The notes under the pieces: model-generated | Databases searched by the model: none | Told to the model about the DNA's origin: nothing | The model's input: only the letters and a program-made list of their open reading frames with translations | Program-made: the position numbers and the translations under genes | Part shown: positions 49,554 through 59,728 of the stretch, piece after piece | Numbering within the stretch: the stretch's first letter is position 1 | How the letters are laid out: every line of letters starts with the position of its first letter | From: Acridotheres tristis | Taxonomy: Eukaryota; Chordata; Aves; Passeriformes; Sturnidae | DNA: 64,000 nucleotides | Direction: 5' to 3' | NCBI GenBank assembly: GCA_037013685.1 | Contig: CM072902.1 | Coordinates: forward strand, 13,558,747-13,622,746

Positions 49554-51148
49554 GGAAGGCACCACCACCCCTCTGAGATCTCTGCCAGTGCAAGCAGCAG
49601 GACAAGCACTGTAAATCTGAATTTTCTCTGAGCAGGGAAACTCTCTAGGGAACTTTTCCTGGCTGCAGGACTCTGGGAGTGAAAGGAGTGAAGGAAAGCC
49701 TTGAAGTGCTGAGAAATGCTGATTTCAGAGTGACTTTAAATCTGAAAAGCTTCCTCAGCTCCCCTCCTCCTCCTGTGGAATTGTGAGCCACCTGTAGCAG
49801 GGTAAAGGGTGTCTGCTGGAGAAATCAGAAAATGAGGTCCATGATTTTGGACATGAATACACCTGGTGAGGAAATCGCTTCTAAACTGCTCCATTTAGCA
49901 CAGAGATTATTCCTGTTTCAGGAATGTTCTGGAAGAATTCCTGTGCATGGCTTCTTTGGGGGATGAGGGACCACAGGATCTCTGCTGGAGGAATTATCTG
50001 GAGCTTTCCATCTGTTCCAGCACACAGAACTCTTCTGTTCTGTAATTGATGCTGTCCAGTCAGGGAAAAGAAATGTGTCTTCAGCTGGAAAAGAGAAAAA
50101 TACTCAAGAGCTGCCTCATATTTCCTAGGAACAGCAGCACCATAGCAACAGTGGTGTTTGGGAGCTGCTGCAGCCCTGGCTGCCTCAGGGGCTGCACGAG
50201 AGTGGGAGAGTGCTGCAGCTGGCAGAGAATGACAGGGAAAAGGCACACACAGCACAGGCTGTGCCTGCTGTGTTATTTGTGTTCCCCCATCAGCACACGG
50301 CATTGCCCTCCTGGAGACGGAATTTTAATGGGGAGTTTATTGGTGGAGCTGCTTCAGTTTGATAATCTCTAATGAAATACTTCATCTGGGTGGGAAATTT
50401 TATTGTGTGTGGGGAAAAGAATAGAAAATCCCAAACATGTGTGAAAGGACCAGTTTTTATTAGAAAAAGTTGCTGTAAAAAAGTTTTGGAAAAGATATCA
50501 TTCCTTTTAGTATTTTTTTTGTCATAAATAAATATCTTGAGTGCATTTTCAGCTTGGAATTTGAAATAGAAACACAGTATTTCAATCATCAAAACGAAAA
50601 GTTTTTTATTCACTAATTTTTTTTTCCTTTAGTTTATGAAAATGTCAAGTCTATCCAAAATCAAGTCGGGAAAAATGTTTGAAAATTCTTCTAGGATGAG
50701 AAAGTTTTTCCCGCCTAGCTCTGTTCTACTGATTACATATTAATACTGCCTGGCTCCCTTTGTTGGGTGTGGCTTTTTTGTCATTCTTTTATGAGAACTT
50801 GCATGGAAAATTAAAGCACACTGATGAATTTCAGCTGAATGGCCAAACCACCCTGTCCCTCCTGCACTGACTGTGTCCAGGTTTAAGGCAGAGCCTGTGA
50901 GAGCAGGGTGCAGTTACAGCTTAGATGTTCACAGCAATGGGATTGTCTCTGCCGAGGAGAGCAGAGGCTGGGGCAGGGCTTTGCCAGCTGCTGGCCCCTG
51001 CCTGGGGCTCTCCCCTCTGCGGGTGCCAGCCCAGCTCCTGCTCAGGCACCAAACACGAGCTGGGCACGGCAGGGGCTGCAAAGGCTGCGACTGATGGGCT
51101 GAGGGGCTCCATGGCATTGTCACTCTGCTGTGGGGCACTGAGAGGCTG
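49554..51148 (+). other. ADGRD1: ADGRD1 intron b-c, unique sequence
   Basis: No repeat. AT-rich at 50320-50850, then GC-rich at 50880-51120. No exon was recognised. Confidence 0.5.
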
Positions 51149-51980
51149 ATTGTGCAAACAGCTCAGTGTGTGTTTGTGTTTGTACAAACAGCTCTGAGTG
51201 TGTGTTTGTGGAAACAGCTCAGTGTGTGTGTGTTTGTGTTTGCACAAACAGCTCAGTGTGTGTGTATTTACAGAGACACAGCTCTGTGTGTGTGTGTGTT
51301 TGTACAAACAGCTCTGAGTGTGTGTTTGTGTTTGCACAAACAGCTCAGTGTGTGTTTGTGTTTGTACAAACAGCTCTGAGTGTGTGTTTGTGTTTGTACA
51401 AACAGCTCTGTGTGTGTGTGTGTTTGTACAAACAGCTCTGAGTGTGTGTGTGTGTTTGTACAAACAGCTGAGTGTGTGTTTGTGTTTGCACAAACAGCTC
51501 AGTGTGTGTTTGTGTTTGCACAAACAGCTCAGTGTGTGTTTGTGTTTGTACAAACAGCTCAGTGTGTGTGTGTTTGTACAAATAGCTCAGTGTGTGTGTG
51601 TGTTTGCACAAACAGCTCAGTGTGTGTGTTTGTGTTTGTGTTTGTACAAACAGCTCTGAGTGTGTTTGTGTTTGCACAAACAGCTGAGTGTGTGTGTTTG
51701 TGTTTGTACAAACAGCTGAGTGTGTGTTTGTACAAACAGCTCTGAGTGTGTGTTTGTACAAACAGCTCTGTGTGTGTGTGTTTGTGTTTGCACAAACAGC
51801 TCAGTGTGTGTGTATTTACAGAGACACAGCTCTGAGTGTGTGTGTGTTTGTACAAACAGCTCTGAGTGTGTGTTTGTGTTTGTACAAACAGCTCTGTGTG
51901 TTTGCAGAAACAGCTCTGAGTGTGTGTTTGTGTTTGCACAAACAGCTCTGAGTGTGTGTGTTTGTGCACAAACACAACTC
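51149..51980. repeat. Tandem repeat with palindromic core GTTTGTACAAAC, about 27 units
   Basis: Units of about 26-36 bp hold gtgtgtgtttgt and gtttgtacaaacagctctga, or gtttgcacaaacagctcag. The core gtttgtacaaac is a perfect 12-bp palindrome, and gtttgcacaaac is the same with one change. Unit length varies with the number of gt steps. Two copies have tatttacagagacacagctc in place of the core (about 51265 and 51813). Confidence 0.95.
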
Positions 51981-52203
51981 TGTCTATGTGTGTGTGTATT
52001 TACACAATCAATCACATCTGTGTTTGTGCGTATTTACACAATCAATCACATCTGTGTGTGTGTATTCACACAATCAATCACCTCTGTGTGTGTGTATTCA
52101 CACAATCACATCTGTGTGTGTGTATTCACACAATCACATCTGTGTGTGTGTATTTACACAATCACATCCCTGTGTGTGTATTTACACAATCCCACCTCTC
52201 TGT
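51981..52203. repeat. Tandem repeat of tatttacacaatcaatcaca, about 7 units
   Basis: Units hold ctgtgtgtgtgtatttacac, or attcacac, followed by aatcaatcacatc or aatcacatc. It follows directly on the previous array and shares its gt-rich linker, so one may derive from the other. Confidence 0.95.
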
Positions 52204-52365
52204 GTCCTGCCTGGTTCTGGGGATGCTGGTTTGGCTGGGACAGATGGACTCAGTGACATGGGCACGTGTCTGCCCGTGCTGTGAGTGGGTTTGGGTCCAT
52301 CACAGCCCTGCTGTGATCCCAGAGCATCATCCCCAGCTGGAGGGGCTGGTCCTGCAGGATGGGAA
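52204..52365 (+). other. ADGRD1: Short unique spacer
   Basis: GC-rich unique intron sequence between two arrays. Nothing was recognised. Confidence 0.5.
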
Positions 52366-53405
52366 CCAGCTCAGTGCTCCTGTTTGTATTTCCCTGTGTC
52401 AGACCCAGCTCAGTGCTCCTGTTTGTATTTCCCTGTGTCAGACCCAGCTCAGTGCTCCTGTTTGGGTTCCCTGTGTCAGACCCAGCTAACTGTTCCTGTT
52501 TGTATTTCCCTGTGTCAGACCCAGCTAACTGTTCCTGTTTGTATTTCCCTGTGTCAGACCCAGCTAACTGTTCCTGTTTGTATTTCCCTGTGTCAGACCC
52601 AGCTAACTGTTCCTGTTTGTATTTCCCTGTGTCAGACCCAGCTAACTGTTCCTGTTTGTATTTCCCTGTGTCAGACCCAGCTAACTGTTCCTGTTTGTTT
52701 TCCCTGTGTCAGACCCAGCTAACTGTTCCTGTTTGTATTTCCCTGTGTGAGCTCCAGCTAACTGCCCGTTTGTTTTCCCTGTGTCAGACCCAGCTAACTG
52801 TTCCTGTTTGTATTTCCCTGTGTCAGACCCAGCTAACTGTTCCTGTTTGTATTTCCCTGTGTCAGACCCAGCTAACTGTTCCTGTTTGTATTTCCCTGTG
52901 TCAGACCCAGCTAACTGTTCCTGTTTGTATTTCCCTGTGTCAGACCCAGCTAACTGTTCCTGTTTGTTTTCCCTGTGTGAGCTCCAGCTAACTGTTCCTG
53001 TTTGTATTTCCCTGTGTGAGACCCAGCTAACTGTTCCTGTTTGTATTTCCCTGTGTCAGACCCAGCTAACTGTTCCTGTTTGTATTTCCCTGTGTCAGAC
53101 CCAGCTAACTGTTCCTGTTTGGGTTCCCTGTGTCAGACCCAGCTAACTGTTCCTGTTTGTATTTCCCTGTGTCAGACCCAGCTAACTGTTCCTGTTTGTA
53201 TTTCCCTGTGTCAGACCCAGCTAACTGTTCCTGTTTGTATTTCCCTGTGTCAGACCCAGCTAACTGTTCCTGTTTGTATTTCCCTGTGTCAGACCCAGCT
53301 CACTGTTCCTGTTTGTATTTCCCTGTGTCAGACCCAGCTAACTGTTCCTGTTTGTTTCCCTGTGTGAGCTCCAGCTAACTGCCCGTTTGTTTTCCCCGTG
53401 TGCAG
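52366..53405 (+). repeat. 39-bp minisatellite of acceptor-like units abutting exon c
   Basis: About 26 units contain agctaactgttcctgtttg, tatttccctgtgtcag and acccag. Each has a CTAAC branch-point-like core, a pyrimidine-rich tract and CAG about 30 nt later. The first units have ctcagtgctcc in place of ctaactgttcc. Two units (near 52747 and 53362) have gtgagctccagctaactgcc. The true 3' splice site (ctaactgcccgtttgttttc, then cccgtgtgcag) is itself a diverged last copy. Confidence 0.95.
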
Positions 53406-53509
53406 CTGAGCAGAGGACACCAGGTGGCCCTGTCCTCCATCACTTACATCGGCTGTGCCCTGTCCATCTTCTGCCTGACGATCACGCTGGTCACATTCGC
53501 CGTGCTGTC
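53406..53509 (+). CDS. ADGRD1: ADGRD1 exon c: transmembrane helix 1
   Basis: This 104-bp exon starts on a codon boundary and encodes [17 protein letters not shown], then [17 protein letters not shown] and two bases of a serine codon. Human ADGRD1 has [11 protein letters not shown] at the same point, so the join to exon b (VVPLK) is continuous. The hydrophobic stretch from about residue 8 to the end of the exon is TM1, just after the tethered agonist. The acceptor is ttttccccgtgtgcag ending at 53405, and the donor is gtgagt at 53510 (phase 2). A 39-bp minisatellite of acceptor-like units occupies the kilobase immediately upstream. Confidence 0.95.
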
Positions 53510-55605
53510 GTGAGTAATTTTCACTTCCCACCCCTGAGCAGAAAGGCAGCAGAGCATTCCGGGTGACTGGCTGGGATCCCTTCAGGTGCTCGGGATAAAA
53601 CAAAGGCTATTAATTCTACAACCCTCCTTAATTAGATTCTGCACATGTATTTGTAACACTTGGTTGGTTATTTCTAAATTACTTTCATTTCCCGAAATGG
53701 GATGGTCTCTGTATAGCAAGCTATTTCCATCTCATGAGAGATTTTAAATTTTTTTTTAAACTGCCCACGCTTTGCCATAGCTCAGGAATCTTGCAGAGGG
53801 GTTTGCAGGAGGCTCTGGGCTGCAGAGCAGTGTGAGCAGGGACTGCAGCACCCCCCTCCGCCCCCCATTTTTGGGTTGCACTTTGGGCTTTTGCACTGGC
53901 CTGGCTGCTCGGGAAGGGATGCCCGGTGAGGAAGTGTCAGTCAGCACTGCCTGCCTGCTTTTGGCTCACACACTCGTACACAGTTCCCTGCCAGGAGCCG
54001 TGTGTGTGTTCAGAGCCCTGCTGCTCCCCAGAGGATGCTCTGCTGTGCTCCTGGGGTGAAGGGCACTGTGAGCAGAGTGAGATTCACTCCATGGCTCAGC
54101 CAGCACAGCCCTGGCAGGGCTCTCTGTGCTGGGGTTCTGCTCCAGGGCACTCAGGCTCTTTATTCCTGTTCGTGTTCCAGTTGTGACAAATGAGTTTGAG
54201 GCTCAGCTGGGCTTGATACAAACGTTTCTTGAAAAAAAAAAAAAAGGTTTCGCAAAGGTTTGTGTCTAAATAAAAACCAGAAAAACCTGACTGAGGGTGA
54301 AGCCACTTGTCCAAGGTTGTGCAGCACTTCAGGAGCACAGCAAGGAGTGGGATTCTTGTTTCCTTTCACACACTAAACCAGATTGTTCCCACTTAAGAGC
54401 TGGATTTTTGTTTGCTTGCCTAAGCAGGCATTTTGGACATCCTGCTAGGAGGCCAGTTTCTAGGGAAAAGGACTTGCTGAATCTCAGTAAACTGATTGCA
54501 ATGCTTGTTTTTTTCCAGACCTCCTGTTATTTCCAAGTTTTAAGATCTGTGTTGGTCATACTTGGATTAGGAGCAAAACGTGTGGCAAAATCCACTCGAA
54601 ACAGGTCCAGCACCTGGCATTGTGCTGTTGGCATGTTCAGGCTAAGGGAAATGATCTGCTCCATTTTAGTCTGAGTGCAAAATTGGATGCTGGAGTGTTT
54701 AGAAAGGAAAAAGGAGCAAAAGGAGGAGGTGTTGCTGCAGCAGGGCTGAAAACTCCTCAAGGGCCTGGAGGCAAACAGAAGATTTGGAGCCAGCTGACTG
54801 TCACAGGGTTAAGCACCCCACCTACAAGGAGCAGCCTTCAAACTGCCAATTCCCGATCTTCTGGTTATCTTCTCACTGGAGAGCAGGGTCTCATTAGGCA
54901 GCTGAAGTGGAATTTTGCAATGTGCTCTTGGCTGATTGTGACATAAGTGGAGAAGAATCTGGTGCTGGCAGTGGCAGCCCCTGCTCCCCCCTGGTGACAC
55001 TGCCCAGCTTGTGACACAAGGAGCCCCTCCTCAGAAAGCCACTGGCACCAGGCAGAGCATCCTCCGAGTTCCTTTTTGGGATCTGGAAACTTCACCTCCC
55101 TGTTCACTGCCTTCACGTGGGGCAGTGCAGCAGGCAGGGTGCACTGGAACAGAACTGTTCTCACCAGGACTGTTTGTTTCTTAAAGAGAACAGAATTAAA
55201 GGCAAGGCCTGAGATGTTCAGATCAATGTTTTTGTTTTCTGTTTCCTATTTCTGGATGAGAACAGAAACACGAGGTCAGCAGACTTCCAGGAAAACCTGT
55301 TCTTGTCAGATTTCCAGCTGCTTTTGGAAAAGCCAAGAGAGATAAGTTCAGATGATGTTGAAACCACAGGTCCCTGTCCAGACAGGCACTGCCCATGTGT
55401 AGATGGAGTTATCATTCCTGTGCCCAGAGGTTCTATTTGTATAAATCAGAATTGGAACCAATGTCCTTTCCCTTTCCCTTATTTCCCATACAGGCAAACA
55501 CCAGCAAAGCAAACCCAGGAGCTCTGGCACAGCGTGGGCTGAGTGGTGCCAGGTGCCTGCTGTGAGGAGTGGCTGTGACCCCCTTGGCATCACAGCAGCC
55601 TCAGG
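53510..55605 (+). other. ADGRD1: ADGRD1 intron c-d, 5' part
   Basis: Unique sequence after a gtgagt donor. A T run lies at 53749-53758 and an A run at 54231-54245. No exon, RNA gene or mobile element was recognised. Confidence 0.6.
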
Positions 55606-55869
55606 ATCAAACCTTTATTGATATTATATCAAACTCTTTATTGATATTATATCAAACTTTTATTGATATTGTATCAGACCCTTTAGCAATGTTATACAAA
55701 ACCTTTATTGATATTATATCAAATCCTTTATCATATCAAATTTTTATTGATATTTTATCAAACCCTTTATTGATATTACATCAAACCCTTTATTGATATT
55801 ATATCAAACCTTTATTGATATTATATCAAACCTTTTATTGATATTATATCAAACCTTTATTGATATTCT
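55606..55869. repeat. AT-rich 22-24 bp repeat with palindromic core, about 11 units
   Basis: The unit is aacctttattgatattatatc. The core ttgatattatatcaa is a perfect palindrome around one central base, so each unit can fold on itself. Some units are degenerate (agcaatgttatacaaaacc). Confidence 0.95.
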
Positions 55870-55966
55870 GCCACCAGCTTTCTCATGTGCAGATCAATCT
55901 GCTGGGTACCAAAGGAACCAGTCAGGTACCCCCCAAGGAAGGAGGGCTCAGAGGACACCAGGGTGA
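55870..55966 (+). other. ADGRD1: Short unique spacer
   Basis: Unique intron sequence between two arrays. Nothing was recognised. Confidence 0.5.
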
Positions 55967-57153
55967 CCCCAGCAATCCCCAGGGGCAGCTCAGTGTTTGC
56001 TGCTGCCCCCAGCAATCCCCAAGGGCAGCTCAGTGCCTGCTGCTGCTGCCCCCAGCAATCCCCAGGGGCAGCTCAGTGTTTGCTGCTGCCCCCAGCAATC
56101 CCCAGGGGCAGCTCAGTGTCTCCTGCTGCTGCCCCCAGCAATCCCCAGGGGCAGCTCAGTGCCTGCTGCTGCTGCCCCCAGCAATCCCCAGGGGCAGCTC
56201 AGTGCCTGCTGCTGCCCCCAGCAATCCCCAGGGGCAGCTCAGTGCCTCCTGCTGCTGCCCCCAGCAATCCCCAGGGGCAGCTCAGTGCCTGCTGCTGCCC
56301 CCAGCAATCCCCAAGGGCAGCTCAGTGCCTGCTGCTGCCCCCAGCAATCCCCAGGGGCAGCTCAGTGCCTGCTGCTGCCCCCAGCAATCCCCAAGGACAG
56401 CTCAGTGCCTCCTGCTGCCCCCAGCAATCCCCAGGGGCAGCTCAGTGCCTGCTGCTGCCCCCAGCAATCCCCAGGGGCAGCTCAGTGCCTGCTGCTGCCC
56501 CCAGCAATCCCCAGGGGCAGCTCAGTGCCTGCTGCTGCCCCCAGCAATCCCCAGGGGCAGCTCAGTGCCTGCTGCTGCCCCCAGCAATCCCCAGGGACAG
56601 CTCAGTGCCTGCTGCTGCCCCCAGCAATCCCCAGGGGCAGTTCAGTGCCTCCTGCTGCTGCCCCCAGCAATCCCCAGGGGCAGCTCAGTGCCTGCTGCTG
56701 CCCCCAGCAATCCCCAGGGGCAGCTCAGTGCCTGCTGCTGCCCCCAGCAATCCCCAAGGACAGCTCAGTGCCTGCTGCTGCTGCCCCCAGCAATCCCCAG
56801 GGGCAGCTCAGTGCCTGCTGCTGCCCCCAGCAATCCCCAAGGACAGCTCAGTGCCTGCTGCTGCTGCCCCCAGCAATCCCCAGGGGCAGCTCAGTGCCTG
56901 CTGCTGCCCCCAGCAATCCCCAGGGACAGCTCAGTGCCTCCTGCTGCCCCCAGCAATCCCCAGGGGCAGCTCAGTGCCTCCTGCTGCCCCCAGCAATCCC
57001 CAGGGACAGCTCAGTGCCTGCTGCTGTCCCCAGCAATCCCCAGGGGCAGCTCAGTGCCTGCTGCTGCCCCCAGCAATCCCCAGGGGCAGCTCAGTGCCTC
57101 CTGCTGCCCCCAGCAATGCCCAAGGGCAGCTCAGTGCCTGCTGCTGCCCCCAG
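55967..57153 (+). repeat. 40-43 bp minisatellite of acceptor-like units next to exon d
   Basis: About 29 units hold cagcaatccccaggggcagc, tcagtgcctgctgctg and cccc. Length is 40 bp, or 43 where an extra ctg is present. Each unit has the form ctgctgcccccag, resembling a 3' splice site. The last cag ends at 57153, and the 40 bp from there to the real acceptor align weakly with a unit (about half the bases by eye). All three plus frames are open through the array. Confidence 0.95.
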
Positions 57154-57193
57154 GTGCCCCCGGGGCTGTGTCTGAGCTCTTTGTCTCCCGCAG

Positions 57194-57305
57194 GTCGGTG
57201 AGCACCATGCGGAACCAGCGCTATCACATCCACGCCAACCTGTCCTGTGCTGTGCTGCTGGCCCAGGTGCTGCTGCTCACCAGCTTCCAGCTCAGCCCCT
57301 CCACC
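57194..57305 (+). CDS. ADGRD1: ADGRD1 exon d: intracellular loop 1, TM2, extracellular loop 1
   Basis: The first base completes the split serine, and 37 codons follow: [13 protein letters not shown] (intracellular loop 1), [18 protein letters not shown] (TM2) and QLSPST (extracellular loop 1). [12 protein letters not shown] is a strong family signature. The acceptor is gtctcccgcag ending at 57193 and the donor is gtgagt at 57306 (phase 0). A reading frame stays open from 55860 through this exon to 57536. Most of that is the upstream 40-bp repeat array and intron, and only 57194-57305 is supported as coding. The last array unit ends exactly 40 bp before the exon. Confidence 0.95.
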
Positions 57306-58501
57306 GTGAGTGCCAGCAGGGGTGGGGGCTCTCTGGGGACAGCTGCCACACGGGGGGACGTTTCTTCCACGTGGCATCTGCTTTTAACCTGCCTGAGCCA
57401 AAAAATGCCCTCCTGCTCCTCGGGCAGATTCCTTAGGCTGCTGGCTGTCAGCTCTAAGAGCAGCAGGAACAACATCTGGAATGTTCTGCTAAAAGTGGAG
57501 TTTCATAAGGGGAACAAGAGACATGCTTGGGTTTAGAGTGTAAAGGCTCAGCTTCTCAGTGCTTTTATACAAGGCCATTTCGCCATATAAGAGTAACTTC
57601 TAAGCAATAATTAAGGCAAAACCCCCACCAGAACGAGCAGCAGCTTTGCTGTGGGTTTTATGTACACCAGGATCTAAACCCTTCAAGCTGGCAGCTAAAA
57701 CAGCTGGCTTAGGTTAGAACAAACAGGCCAAGTTAACACTATCACATACCAGTAAAACCAATTTCTTTCCACTGTTAATTATAAAAAATGCAATTTAAAG
57801 TAACGTAAGGTCTTTGATGGAAAGTTTCACCTGAGGAGCAGAAACAAAACCTGATTTTACCATTAACTTCCAGGGTGCTCTGTGTTTGTGCTGGTAAAAA
57901 CTTGGCTACTTTTGTGACCAGCTGTTTCTCCACATTATTTTTCAGGAGCAGGCAGTGGTTTCTGTTCTTGGTGGTGTTTTTTCTCAGTAGAATACGAGGT
58001 TTGCACATTGTTCATTTTGCCAATACAACAGCTACCAAAATTTCTATTCAGCTCAAATGGGATCCCTTGAATTTCTGTCAGGTTTATAACTAAGTGTAAT
58101 GTCAGGTTTGCACAGGCAGTCATTACCTGGGGATCCAAAAGCACTTTGGAAAACTAAGTTTGTGTTCCTGTGCTGTTCCACATTCGGGTGGGTCCTGAGT
58201 GAGTCATGCAATGTGCGAGGGAGAAAATGAGAGGGGGTGGCTCAGGAGGAAAATGAAATGGAGACGTGGGAGAGCAGCAGAAGATGAAACTGAAAACAGC
58301 AGAAACCATGAAAATAATCCGGATTAAGTGGAGAGCAAAGCCCTGGTGGAAGGGCCTAGGCTGGAGGGCAGTGGCAGGTTCACTCAGCGCAGCACTGTGT
58401 CGTTTCCCACAGGTTTTTCTTTTTCATCCACCCCAAATTTTCGGACAATTCAGCTGAGTGGGTGTGTGAAAGGCCCTGCCCAGGGCCAGCATCCCCCAGG
58501 C
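57306..58501 (+). other. ADGRD1: ADGRD1 intron d-e, 5' part
   Basis: Unique sequence apart from the first copy of a 215-bp duplicated block (57452-57666, listed separately). No exon was recognised. Confidence 0.6.
57452..57666 (+). repeat. 215-bp duplicated block, copy 1
   Basis: It starts at ctctaagagcagcaggaaca and ends at gtgggttttatgtaca. A direct copy lies at 60936-61152. The two differ at only a handful of positions (for example ggggaacaagag against ggggcaaaggg, and aaaacccccacc against caaaaaaaccccacc). Homology stops sharply on both sides. Confidence 0.95.
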
Positions 58502-58713
58502 TGTTAAGCAGTGTGAAATATATCCCGGTTAAGCAGTGAAATATCCCGGTTAAATAGTGTGAAATATCCCGGTTAAGCAGTGAAATATCCCGGTTAAATA
58601 GTGTGAAATATCCCGGTTAAACAGTGTGAAATATCCCGGTTAAACAGTGAAATATCCCGGTTAAACAGTGAAATATCCCGGTTAAACAGTGAAATATCCC
58701 GGTTAAGCAGTGT
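58502..58713. repeat. 20-22 bp tandem repeat (gtgaaatatcccggttaa), about 10 units
   Basis: Units are gtgaaatatcccggttaaac, ending aca, agca or atagt. The array ends in a short hairpin at 58716-58737. Confidence 0.95.
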
Positions 58714-58715
58714 AC

Positions 58716-58737
58716 AATATCCCGTGTATGGGATATT
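58716..58737. other. Perfect 8-bp inverted repeat at an array edge
   Basis: Aatatccc (58716-58723) and gggatatt (58730-58737) flank a 6-nt loop. Aatatccc is the core of the preceding array, so this is an inverted copy of part of its unit. Confidence 0.85.
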
Positions 58738-58779
58738 TCCTGCTTTGGGATGGGTGCAGAGCCCCTTCCCCAGGGACTG

Positions 58780-59728
58780 TCCCAGTGCCACCCCCATGTC
58801 CCGTGTCCCTCTGTGCCACCCCCGTGTCCCCCTGTGCCACCCCCATGTCCCGTGTCCCCCTGTGCCACCCCCATGTCCCGTGTCCCTCTGTGCCACCCCC
58901 GTGTCCCCCTGTGCCACCCCCGTGTCCCGTGTCCCCATGTGCCACCCCCGTGTCCCCCTGTGCCACCCCCATGTCCCGTGTCCCCCAGTGCCACCCCCGT
59001 GTCCCCCTGTGCCACCCCCATGTCCCGTGTCCCTCTGTGCCACCCCCGTGTCCCCCAGTGCCACCCCCGTGTCCCCTGTGCCACCCCCGTGTCCCTCTGT
59101 GCCACCCCCGTGTCCCGTGTCCCCTGTGCCACCCCCGTGTCCCCTGTGCCACCCCCGTGTCCCGTGTCCCCCTGTGCCACTCCCGTGTCCCCCTGTGCCA
59201 CCCCCGTGTCCCGTGTCCCTCTGTGCCACCCCCGTGTCCCATGTCCCCTGTGCCACCCCCATGTCCCCCTGTGCCACCCCCATGTCCCCTGTGCCACCCC
59301 CCTGTCCCGTGTCCCCCTGTGCCACCCTCGTGTCCCGTGTCCCCCAGTGCCATCCCCGTGTCCCCCTGTGCCACCCCCCTGTCCCGTGTCCCCCTGTGCC
59401 ACCCCCGTGTCCCGTGTCCCCCTGTGCCACCCCCGTGTCCCATGTCCCCTGTGCCTGTCCCATGTCCCCTGTGCCACCCCCATGTCCCGTGTCCCTCTGT
59501 GCCACCCCCGTGTCCCCCTGTGCCACCCCCGTGTCCCATGTCCCCTGTGCCACCCCCGTGTCCCCCTGTGCCACCCCCGTGTCCCGTGTCCCCTGTGCCA
59601 CCCCCGTGTCCCGTGTCCCCTGTGCCACCCCCGTGCCCCGTGTCCCCTGTGCCACCCCCGTGTCCCGTGTCCCCTGTGCCACCCCCGTGTCCCGTGTCCC
59701 CTGTGCCACCCCCGTGTCCCGTGTCCCT
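58780..59728. repeat. C-rich minisatellite (cacccccgtgtccc), 17-24 bp units
   Basis: Units combine tgtgccacccccgtgtcccc with an optional cgtgtccc. Variants carry catg, cctg or cagtgcc. About 45 units in total. The minus strand has closely spaced runs of three to five G, giving quadruplex potential over almost a kilobase. The long open frames on both strands (PPCPVS, GHGGGT) are repeat artefacts. Confidence 0.95.

Noticed and set aside
55860..57536. 558-codon plus frame that includes exon d
   Set aside because: Only 57194-57305 is homologous to ADGRD1. The rest is the 40-bp array and intron beyond a good donor. Kept only as a hypothesis about decoy acceptor use.
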